Below, piece after piece: positions 8,027 through 15,085 of a DNA stretch of 64,000 bases. Where the stretch lies: positions 2,691,001 through 2,755,000 of the forward strand of contig NZ_CP042818.1 of the NCBI RefSeq assembly GCF_008153345.1, written 5' to 3'. The position numbers were made by a program, and so were the translations under genes. The stretch comes from Treponema phagedenis. Lineage in GTDB: Bacteria > Spirochaetota > Spirochaetia > Treponematales > Treponemataceae. Positions within the stretch are counted from its first letter, which is position 1; every line of letters starts with the position of its first letter. A model generated the notes under the pieces. That model had not been told where the DNA came from. It ran no database searches and was given only the letters and a program-made list of their open reading frames with translations.

Positions 8027-10477
8027 ATGGCGTTCAAAGACAGAAAGGTACTAACAACGGTAAAGGTTAATCCATATGAGATTGCAAAAGCAAGCGATAT
8101 GGAATTCGGATTTAGGAGTATTCTCGACAATTTCAGCATGCTGCTTAATGCTATCGGGGCAACACACACGCCGCTTGTCGATGAGGCGGGATTTAATAAT
8201 AGTAACGAGCTTAAGTATGTCGGGAAAAAAGAAAAAGATTTTATTATCGGCGGCGGCTTAGTTGATGCGGGCAATAAACAGCTGCGCCTTTTGCCGATCT
8301 TGGCATTTAATAATAAAATCGGGCTTTTAATCAGTGATGGACTTGATAAAGATAATAAGCCCATCGAGATAGAAATAGGCAGCGGCTCAGGCAGTTTTAT
8401 TCTCACGCATCAAGAAGATTATTTGTACCGAATTGAAAGTGTGTATATCGGCAATGCCAATACGGGAGAAGAGACAAGCGGCACAACGGCGAATATAAAA
8501 AAGAGCGATCCGATATGGGATGAGTTTCAAACGGAATGGCGGGGAAGTTACCGTGTCGGCGAAAACGATACTATGCAGGTAAGTACCTTTAACAAGCGGC
8601 AAAGCCAAGCGGTACGCTTATTTGTTGATTTTGGTGCACTGGTACCCCGCGCAGCTGATGCCAGCGCGAATATACCCGACGAGCGCAGCATTTGGAGCGA
8701 ACGGGTAAAAATTGCCGAAGTGCTGGTATGTTTTAAACGGAACGAAACAAATTGGATTTATGAAATGCAGCCCATAACAAAAGACGATGTGCGCTTTGTA
8801 ACCGCCCGCTGCTATTTTGACTGGAGAGTGCAAGAAGAAGTCATAGAAAAAGCAAAGGCGGCGGATTCGGTTTGGGTACAACATGCAAAGGTGGCAAAAC
8901 CAAACCAGAATGCACAAAACCAGAAAGCCGAAGAAAAACGGATTGCAGGCATAAACCTTGACAACAAAGCATGGCGGGCGGAGCATTATAACTACCGCTG
9001 GACGGCGGAACACACCCGCACCTACCGGCTTGGCAGCATTGCCGAAATCAATGAGCAGCTCTACAAAATGCACAAGTCTGACGGCGACATAAAAGAACGA
9101 GTAATACGGCTTGACCATATCAACCTACGCCCGGAAGATCCAAACGCATTGCGCGCCGAAAAAATCCCGATTGACCTTGTCGGCAATGCGGATATTCCGC
9201 TGCCGTATAACAAGGAAATAAAATCCTACGATGATGTCAAAAAAGGCTTACGTGCCATTGCCGAAACATTGCGGGGAGATTTGATACCGGTCGGACCTGA
9301 TGACGGAAGCGGAAACAGTGATATCTCCTTGCCGCATAATAAAAAAATAGAATCAAAAGAGAATATAAAAAAAGGCTTACGTGTCATTGCCGAAACACTT
9401 ATTGCGGCGGATGAAAAAACTAATACGGTTAACACAACACTCAACAAAAAAATTGATACGGTTAACACAACGCTCAACAGCAGGATTAACAGAGTCGGCG
9501 AAGTTTTAACCAACCACATAAACGCTACCAACGTCCACAGCGCAACCAGCGACCCAACCGCCCACCGCATTGCCATGCGCGACGGTAATGGTAGAATGCA
9601 GGTTGCAAGCACCGACAAAAACTCAGGCGAAAGCATTGTAAACGTCAACTTCCTTACCAGCGAATGGAGCCCCGATTTTGTCATGAAAGTACTGCGTACC
9701 AAACTCATCACCAACCAACAGGAATTCGACCTCTGGGTAGGACAAGAAAACCCGAACGAAATGTATACTTTTGTCTACTTAAAAGGAGAATTTAGATCAA
9801 AACAAACGATCGACCTTGTAAAAATAGGAACAATGGAAGTAACAGGATATCCGGCGGCAAAGATATCAGCATATTCTGAACGTAGTGGGCGCAGTTTTTA
9901 TACAGGAATGAAAGGAGATGGCAGTGATCGGAAAGTAATGAATATTAATCTATTATCGAATGACAGTCGGAATCTCTACTACAACTGTAGGCTCGGCATT
10001 GAGAAATGCACCTGTATTAACTGTATAGTTGATATATACAGTAGCGCAGGGGGTCGTGATGAAATTGTCGGATTTTCTGAAAGCACTTGTATAAATTGTA
10101 CGGCTGATGTGAGCGGAGCAAGTGGCTATGATGGAGATAAGAACATCCGTGACGGAACTTATGGTTCTGGTGCTATCGGTTTTTACAAATGCGACAGTGA
10201 AAACTGCACCGCAACCGTACAAGGTGGATACGGCGGCAAGGGTTTTGGAGGCAATGAAACATGGAGTGACGGCGGCAATGGTGGAAACGGTGGCAATGCA
10301 ATCGGGTTTAGCTATGGTTCTGTTAGCAACTGTTCTGTAGAAGCAAGAGGCGGATCGGGTGGAGACGGTGGAAGGGGTAGCCGTTTTTCAGAAATAAATC
10401 CTATTCATTACAGTGGATGGGATGGTGGGCATGGTGGCTCTGGAGGAGATGCGAAAAGTTATTATGGAAGGATATAA
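8027..10477 (+). CDS. Phage tail fibre/adhesin with glycine-rich C-terminus
   Basis: This 816-residue protein follows GGGAGG at 7 nt. Residues 1-110 match the N-terminus of the fibre at 2755 (NPYEIAKASDMEFGF, DFIIGGG). Residues about 385-480 include two copies of PLPYNKEIKSYDDVKKGLRAIAE-type units and short NTVNTTLNKK coiled repeats. Next comes a tail-fibre phrase (NVHSATSDPTAHRIAMRDGN). The last 150 residues alternate Cys-containing strands (CTCINCIVD, SENCTATV, VSNCSVEA) with Gly-rich loops (GGYGGKGFGG, GGNGGNGGN, GGSGGDGG). Such Gly-rich loops recall the polyglycine sandwich of T-even gp38 adhesins; host-receptor binding is inferred. The stop lies about 5 bp before the IS3 end, so the original C-terminus may be altered. 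Confidence 0.7.
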   Translation: MAFKDRKVLTTVKVNPYEIAKASDMEFGFRSILDNFSMLLNAIGATHTPLVDEAGFNNSNELKYVGKKEKDFIIGGGLVDAGNKQLRLLPILAFNNKIGLLISDGLDKDNKPIEIEIGSGSGSFILTHQEDYLYRIESVYIGNANTGEETSGTTANIKKSDPIWDEFQTEWRGSYRVGENDTMQVSTFNKRQSQAVRLFVDFGALVPRAADASANIPDERSIWSERVKIAEVLVCFKRNETNWIYEMQPITKDDVRFVTARCYFDWRVQEEVIEKAKAADSVWVQHAKVAKPNQNAQNQKAEEKRIAGINLDNKAWRAEHYNYRWTAEHTRTYRLGSIAEINEQLYKMHKSDGDIKERVIRLDHINLRPEDPNALRAEKIPIDLVGNADIPLPYNKEIKSYDDVKKGLRAIAETLRGDLIPVGPDDGSGNSDISLPHNKKIESKENIKKGLRVIAETLIAADEKTNTVNTTLNKKIDTVNTTLNSRINRVGEVLTNHINATNVHSATSDPTAHRIAMRDGNGRMQVASTDKNSGESIVNVNFLTSEWSPDFVMKVLRTKLITNQQEFDLWVGQENPNEMYTFVYLKGEFRSKQTIDLVKIGTMEVTGYPAAKISAYSERSGRSFYTGMKGDGSDRKVMNINLLSNDSRNLYYNCRLGIEKCTCINCIVDIYSSAGGRDEIVGFSESTCINCTADVSGASGYDGDKNIRDGTYGSGAIGFYKCDSENCTATVQGGYGGKGFGGNETWSDGGNGGNGGNAIGFSYGSVSNCSVEARGGSGGDGGRGSRFSEINPIHYSGWDGGHGGSGGDAKSYYGRI

Positions 10478-10535
10478 TAAACGTACAGTCAAAAAAGCCC
10501 CTAAGGTATATAATAGGGAATAGTAGGAGGATACT

Positions 10536-10817
10536 ATGCGACGTTATAGTCAAGAATTTAAACAGCAGGCATTACAACTGTCTGATGAAATCGGCACAAA
10601 AGAAGCGGCGAAGAATCTCGGTATTTCATACGGGACGCTGACCGATTGGCGAAAAACGAAAAATCGCTATAAAGCAAGCGACGGAGCTGCAACGGCAAAA
10701 GCTATCGTTTTGGATGAGCGAGAGAGACAGCTCCAACGCGAAATCAAAGAGCTCAAAGAAGCCAACGAAATCTTGCAAGGCGCACTCGCTTTTTTCGTGA
10801 AGGGCTGGAAGAAGTGA
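10536..10817 (+). CDS. IS3-family transposase OrfA
   Basis: This 93-residue protein has the helix-turn-helix of OrfA (RRYSQEFKQQALQLSDEIGT, then AKNLGISYGTLTDWRK) and a C-terminal leucine-zipper-like coiled coil (ERERQLQREIKELKEANEIL). It binds the IS ends and partners OrfB. TAGGAGG lies 7 nt before the ATG. Its stop overlaps the OrfB start in a GTGA arrangement, which suggests translational coupling. Confidence 0.92.
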   Translation: MRRYSQEFKQQALQLSDEIGTKEAAKNLGISYGTLTDWRKTKNRYKASDGAATAKAIVLDERERQLQREIKELKEANEILQGALAFFVKGWKK

Positions 10818-11731
10818 AAAAAAGCACTATCTTTGCATATATTTTTTACACGTATGAAAATGCCGACGGCAAAAAAAGCCATCCGGTTTTGTCGATATGC
10901 AAAGCGTTAGGCGTCAGCGAAAGAGGCTATTACAAATGGAAACAAAATCGTAATAAACCGAAACGCTGGCAGCTTCTTCTGGCCGAAATACATAAGATTA
11001 TCGAGGAAGATTATTACAATGATAATTATGGCGTTGTGCGAATGGTGAGCGCTCTTAAGCAGCGAGGCAATCCCAAGTCGTATGCGACGGTACGAAATGC
11101 CATGAAAAAGGGAAATCTCCTGCATGAAAGCCGCAGAAGTCCTGACGGACTTACCAAAGCGGATAAAAAAGCGCAACGACCTGAAAATTTAGTAAAGCGA
11201 AACTTTTATGCATCAGAACCGGATACACTCTACTTCACGGACATAACAGAAGTTCCCTGCGCTGACGGAAAATTATACATCTGTCCGATGTTCGATGCCT
11301 GTGGCGGAGAGATTGTCTCGCTTGCGATGGATAGTAATATGAAAAAAGAGTTGTGCATACGAGCACTAACCGAAGCGTTTGAAATGAGGCAGCCTGGAGC
11401 CGGAGTCATAGTTCACAGTGATGCCGGAAGCCAATTTACAAGCATAGCGTATAAACAAACGCTTGGAAAATTCAAAGCTATCCAAAGCATGAGTGATGTT
11501 GGAAAATGTTATGACAATGCGCGCATGGAAAGTTTTTTTGCAACACTAAAGAAAGAACTTTTATATAGAATCGATACAACAAAGATGATGCGGGAACAAG
11601 TGAAAACGCTTGTATGGCAATACACCATGGTCTATTACAACCGGAAAAGAATCAGTACGGTTAATGAGGATGGCTTACCGCCGACATTGTATCGGCTGAA
11701 AGTCACAAAGAAAAAGAATGGAGTGGCTTGA
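10814..11731 (+). CDS. IS3-family transposase OrfB (DDE integrase)
   Basis: This 305-residue catalytic subunit starts at a GTG inside the OrfA stop (GTGA). The region GVSERGYYKWKQ (residues 35-46) is the usual HTH_21-type lead. The rve integrase core carries the DDE triad: D in FTDITEV, D in VIHSDAGSQFTS, and E in NARMESFFATLKKE. The chain ends in the normal VYYNRKRI...LPPTLYR motif. No frameshift or internal stop is visible, so the element may still be active. Confidence 0.93.
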   Translation: MKKSTIFAYIFYTYENADGKKSHPVLSICKALGVSERGYYKWKQNRNKPKRWQLLLAEIHKIIEEDYYNDNYGVVRMVSALKQRGNPKSYATVRNAMKKGNLLHESRRSPDGLTKADKKAQRPENLVKRNFYASEPDTLYFTDITEVPCADGKLYICPMFDACGGEIVSLAMDSNMKKELCIRALTEAFEMRQPGAGVIVHSDAGSQFTSIAYKQTLGKFKAIQSMSDVGKCYDNARMESFFATLKKELLYRIDTTKMMREQVKTLVWQYTMVYYNRKRISTVNEDGLPPTLYRLKVTKKKNGVA

Positions 11732-11804
11732 ACATACATTTAGGGGATAAAAATACTGAACTGATATTGACATTTCCACTGAACAAGTGTCTTCTCTTCC
11801 CTCT

Positions 11805-12000
11805 AGCGGCGGGGTGCAGGGGTGCCGTAACGCCCTGCATGCGAAGCATAAGCCAGTAAAACCATGCGTAGCATTAACGAAAAAGCCGGGGTCTAAAGGG
11901 CAGCGCCCCTTAATGCGAAGCATAGGCAGGTCTAAGGGCTGCCCAAGCCCTTAATACAACGCATCAGCGGGGTTCAAGGGGCAGCCAGAACCGCCCCGTA
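11805..12000. repeat. GC-rich tandem hairpin tract
   Basis: About four degenerate units of 45-55 bp each combine a GGGG-TC/TGCAGGG-type hairpin with a spacer like ATGCGAAGCAT. Examples are AAGGGCAGCGCCCCTT (about 11899-11914) and TAAGGGCTGCCCAAGCCCTTA (11933-11953). Base composition is far richer in GC than neighbouring DNA. No gene is seen. The tract ends at the point where pyrK coding resumes. Confidence 0.6.
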
Positions 12001-12316
12001 TTTCTTGGAAGAATTATCCCCCTATGCGGAAAAGATTCATGTAGCAACGGAGGACGGCTCATACGGCAGCAAGGGTTTTGTAACGGATATTTTAAACCCA
12101 AAAGATTTTGATTTAATTTTATGCTGCGGGCCGAACGCAATGATGCAAAGCGTAAAAAAAATCCTCAACGATACTCCCGCCCTCTTTTCCTTGGAAAGTC
12201 ACATGGCATGCGGAATCGGTGCCTGCTTAGCATGCAGCGTCCGCACCGTCGAAGGAATGAAACGGGTGTGCCGCGAAGGGCCGGTTTTCCCCGCAAAGGA
12301 GGTATGCTTCTCATGA
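12001..12316 (+). pseudogene. pyrK: Dihydroorotate dehydrogenase electron-transfer subunit PyrK, 5'-truncated
   Basis: Only about the last 105 residues remain. They contain the NAD-binding end of the ferredoxin-reductase fold ([24 protein letters not shown]) and the 2Fe-2S motif (CGIGACLAC, then C in RVCREG). PyrK is normally about 250 residues; the FAD-binding front half is missing. Upstream of 12001 is a GC-rich hairpin tract and then an IS3 element, so the break is a rearrangement and not a window edge. The 3' end is normal: its TGA overlaps the pyrD ATG (ATGA). A TTG at 12005 could start translation but would give a non-functional fragment. Confidence 0.85.
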
Positions 12317-13209
12317 TGAAAGTTGATTTATGCGGCATAGAATTAAAAAACCCCGTTATCGCCGCCTCCGGCACCTTCGGCTTTGGCAGAGAGTTTGAAG
12401 AGTATATTGATTTAAGTCTTTTAGGCGGCATTTCCACTAAGGGACTTACCCTTGAAGCACGCGAAGGCAATCCGGGCATTCGCTCGTTTGAAACACCCGC
12501 CGGAATGATGAACAGTATCGGTTTGCAAAACCCTTCGGTTGAAGTGTTTATGCGCCACGAGCTGCCCTATATGGAAAGCTTGCACACGGAAATTATCGCC
12601 AATGTCGGCGGAAGCAAAATTGAAGACTATGTGCAAAGCGTCACCCTTTTGGAGAACACCTCCATTCGCATTATTGAGCTAAATATTTCCTGCCCGAATG
12701 TAAAAGAAGGAGGCATGGCATTCGGCATCAAATGCGAAACCGCATACCAAGTAGTATCGGCGGTGCGGAAGGCAACCCGCAAAAAACTGATGGTAAAACT
12801 TTCCCCCAATGCGGAAAACATACGGGCAATGGCGGCAAGCTGCGTGGAAGCGGGTGCGGATATGCTTTCGTTGGGGAACACCTTTAACGCATTAGCAATC
12901 GACATAAAAAAGCGCAAGCCGGTATTCAATAATATCACAGCGGGACTTTCAGGCCCCTGCATTAAACCCATTGCCCTGCGCATGGTGCGGGAGGCGGCAA
13001 AGGAAGTTGATGTTCCGGTTATCGGCCTTGGCGGCATTATGAATTGGCAAGACGCGATAGAATTTATTATGGCGGGAGCCGCCGCCGTCCAAGTAGGTAC
13101 GGCAAACTTTACGGATCCGACCGTAATGCTAAAAATCATTCGGGGAATCGAGCAATTTATGCACGATGAGGGAATTAAGGATTTATCCGAAATTCGCGGA
13201 ATCATATAA
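12313..13209 (+). CDS. pyrD: Dihydroorotate dehydrogenase, class 1B catalytic subunit
   Basis: This 298-residue TIM-barrel flavoenzyme oxidises dihydroorotate to orotate, and class 1B enzymes pass electrons to PyrK. Family motifs are [13 protein letters not shown] near the N-terminus, LNISCPNV with the class-1 catalytic Cys, [10 protein letters not shown], and the FMN phosphate site GLGGI...[11 protein letters not shown]. The start is set by AAGGAGG at 12297-12303, which is 9 nt before the ATG at 12313; an ATG at 12304 is too close. It overlaps the truncated pyrK by 4 bp and is followed by pyrE. Without an intact PyrK its NAD-linked activity is doubtful unless another copy exists. Confidence 0.95.
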   Translation: MMKVDLCGIELKNPVIAASGTFGFGREFEEYIDLSLLGGISTKGLTLEAREGNPGIRSFETPAGMMNSIGLQNPSVEVFMRHELPYMESLHTEIIANVGGSKIEDYVQSVTLLENTSIRIIELNISCPNVKEGGMAFGIKCETAYQVVSAVRKATRKKLMVKLSPNAENIRAMAASCVEAGADMLSLGNTFNALAIDIKKRKPVFNNITAGLSGPCIKPIALRMVREAAKEVDVPVIGLGGIMNWQDAIEFIMAGAAAVQVGTANFTDPTVMLKIIRGIEQFMHDEGIKDLSEIRGII

Positions 13210-13234
13210 AACAAGATAGCAAGGAAGAACATTT

Positions 13235-13816
13235 ATGACGGACACTTATATGGAAGAGAATTTACAAATTTTGCAGGACTGCGAGGCGGTACTTCAGGGA
13301 CACTTTTTATTATCATCGGGTAGACACAGCGACGGCTATGCACAATGTGCCAAACTCTTAATGTACCCAGACAAGGCGGCTCAGGTTTTAAGCGGCGTGG
13401 TGCGAAAACTAAAAGAACTCAAAATTGACAAGGTTATCGGCCCCGCAATGGGCGGCATTATTGTGGCATACGAAATCGGAAGACAGTTGGGCGTGCCCGC
13501 CATGTTTACCGAACGCGAAAACGATGTAATGACGCTGCGCCGAGGTTTCACAGTTGAAAAAGGCGATCGCATTCTTATCACCGAAGATGTCATTACCACC
13601 GGCAAATCAAGCTTGGAAACTATCGAAGCCCTGAAAGACTTCGGCGTGGAAATAGTAGGCCTTGCCGCCATAGTAGACCGCCGCAACGGCGCCGACTTCC
13701 CCTATCCGGTGTATGCCGCATTGGAATTTAACGTTACCTCCTACACACCGGAGGAATGCCCGCTCTGCAAAAAAGGACTGCCGCTGGTAAAACCGGGCAG
13801 CAGAAAAAAGTTTTAA
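13235..13816 (+). CDS. pyrE: Orotate phosphoribosyltransferase
   Basis: This 193-residue protein converts orotate and PRPP to orotidine monophosphate. It has the type-I PRTase PRPP-binding motif ILITEDVITTGKSS, the upstream catalytic loop FTERENDVMTLRRGF, and the substrate loop LLSSGRHSDGYAQC. The C-terminus carries a CPLCKKG cysteine pair, common in OPRTases of this subgroup. AAGGAAG lies 8-9 nt before the ATG, and the gene is 25 bp after pyrD, so the two are cotranscribed. The ATG at 13250 is a less likely start. Confidence 0.95.
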   Translation: MTDTYMEENLQILQDCEAVLQGHFLLSSGRHSDGYAQCAKLLMYPDKAAQVLSGVVRKLKELKIDKVIGPAMGGIIVAYEIGRQLGVPAMFTERENDVMTLRRGFTVEKGDRILITEDVITTGKSSLETIEALKDFGVEIVGLAAIVDRRNGADFPYPVYAALEFNVTSYTPEECPLCKKGLPLVKPGSRKKF

Positions 13817-13829
13817 ACCAACTCATAGA

Positions 13830-14222
13830 TTTAGTTTTGCCATGGACGGCAAAATCAGAACGGGCACGGACGCCCGTGGTTCCAAACAGACAGGTTTGGT
13901 TTTGACACGGACGTCAAAAATCAGAACAAATTCAAACGATGGTTAAAAACTACCACGCCAACATACATAGGAGTTTTTAAACTCGCAGCACTGATTTAAT
14001 CAAGGATACTAAAAATCAGGGCGTGGCGGTGGTTCCAAGCAGACAGGTTTAGTTTTGCCATGGACGCAAAATCAGAACAAATTCAAACGATGTTTAAAAG
14101 CATCAATACAAAATTGTAAAATTGAAGCTTTTAAACTCGTTGGCGAAGTTACAGTAAATTTTCAAAACTTCGCCCTATGGTAAGTTTACTCACCGTTGCG
14201 CCGTGTCGAACTCTTTTTTTAT
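13830..14222. repeat. Nested-hairpin elements between pyrE and the flavodoxin gene
   Basis: The whole gap is repeat. Modules include TTTTGCCATGG-ACGGCAAAA (about 13853), ACGGGC-ACGGAC-GCCCGT (13861-13878), a GTTTAAAAGCATC...GCTTTTAAAC palindrome (about 14092-14136), and the core CCTATGGTAAGTTTACTCACC to GTGTCGAACTC plus seven T (14174-14222). Confidence 0.8.
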
Positions 14223-14227
14223 GCATC

Positions 14228-15049
14228 TTATACAAAGATTTCGGATGCGGCGGGGGCGGTGTAGTTTTTTTCGAGCATTGCCTTGTGGGAGAGAAAGGCG
14301 GGGTCGTCAAAGGATTTTGCACCTGTGTGGCAGTAAACCAGACAGGCTTGGCATTTGATGCAGATTCCGAATACATTTGCGGGGTCGTCTGCCGCGATTG
14401 AGCCCATCGGGCATACTTTAATGCATACGCCGCAGCGGTCGCATTTTGTCATGTCGGTAATCGGTTTTGCTTTTAAAAAATTGGTAGGCTGCCCGTCCAA
14501 ACCGAGCGGTTTGTAATAGCCTTCAAGTTTTTCGTTGCCTCGTACCGCAAGGGCGGGAAAATCCGTTTGGGTTTTCAGTTTGTCCAAAACGGCGGTGCAT
14601 AAATTGTTCAGAAGGTCAAAATCGGTTTTGTCGGGTCTGGTTAACGCAATGTCTGCAAAAGCGTGTTCGCAGACAAAGGCGCCGGCGCCGATTACCCGGA
14701 AATTATTTTTTGTCAATTCGCTTTGCAGCTCGGTAAGCGAGTTGTCAAAACTTCTGTTGCCGAATGTTACCAAGGCAACCGTGAGTGCTCCGTTCCCCTG
14801 AAAAAGCTCTTGCACAAAAGGCAAAACTTTATTCGGGATTCTTCCCGCATAGGTAGGAGTGCCGAAGACAACAAGGTCTTCAGCGGAAAACTGCCTGACC
14901 GCAGTATGGTTTTTGGGAAGGGTAAAGTCGTCCGTTTCGAGCGGAACCGCAAGATTGTCCGCAAGATTTTTTGCACACTGCAGTATAATGTTTTTTGTTT
15001 TTCCCGTTGCGCTGAAAAAAACCGCTTTTACCTTTTTGATTGTTGCCAT
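14228..15049 (-). CDS. EFR1-type flavodoxin/ferredoxin fusion
   Basis: This 273-residue soluble redox protein combines a flavodoxin-like domain (residues 1-160, FMN loop FSATGKTKNI and GTPTYAGRIPNK) with two 4Fe-4S motifs near the C-terminus (CDRCGVCIKVCP and CIKCQACLVYC). Such EFR1 proteins shuttle electrons in anaerobes; partners are unknown. GGAGG lies 7 nt before the ATG. The gene starts 36 bp after the DinG-type gene with no promoter seen between, so alr, the helicase and this gene are probably one operon. The 3' end abuts a repeat element. Confidence 0.88.
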   Translation of the reverse strand: MATIKKVKAVFFSATGKTKNIILQCAKNLADNLAVPLETDDFTLPKNHTAVRQFSAEDLVVFGTPTYAGRIPNKVLPFVQELFQGNGALTVALVTFGNRSFDNSLTELQSELTKNNFRVIGAGAFVCEHAFADIALTRPDKTDFDLLNNLCTAVLDKLKTQTDFPALAVRGNEKLEGYYKPLGLDGQPTNFLKAKPITDMTKCDRCGVCIKVCPMGSIAADDPANVFGICIKCQACLVYCHTGAKSFDDPAFLSHKAMLEKNYTAPAASEIFV

Positions 15050-15085
15050 AATTTACCTCCGCATTTTAACACCGGTAACATAAAA

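Larger units (their letters stand above)
10481..11764 (+). mobile_element. IS3-family insertion sequence, apparently intact
   Basis: Two overlapping transposase frames are enclosed by imperfect inverted ends. The left end has TACAGT followed by CCCCTAA (10484-10504). The reverse complement of the right end has TTCAGT followed by CCCCTAA (11741-11764). No clear target duplication was found, so the exact limits are uncertain by several bases. It sits directly between the prophage fibre gene and the damaged pyr operon. Confidence 0.75.

Noticed and set aside
12121-12312. N-terminal extension of pyrD from the ATG at 12121
   Set aside because: It overlaps pyrK in another frame and encodes a non-family Arg/Cys-rich peptide; the ribosome site supports 12313.
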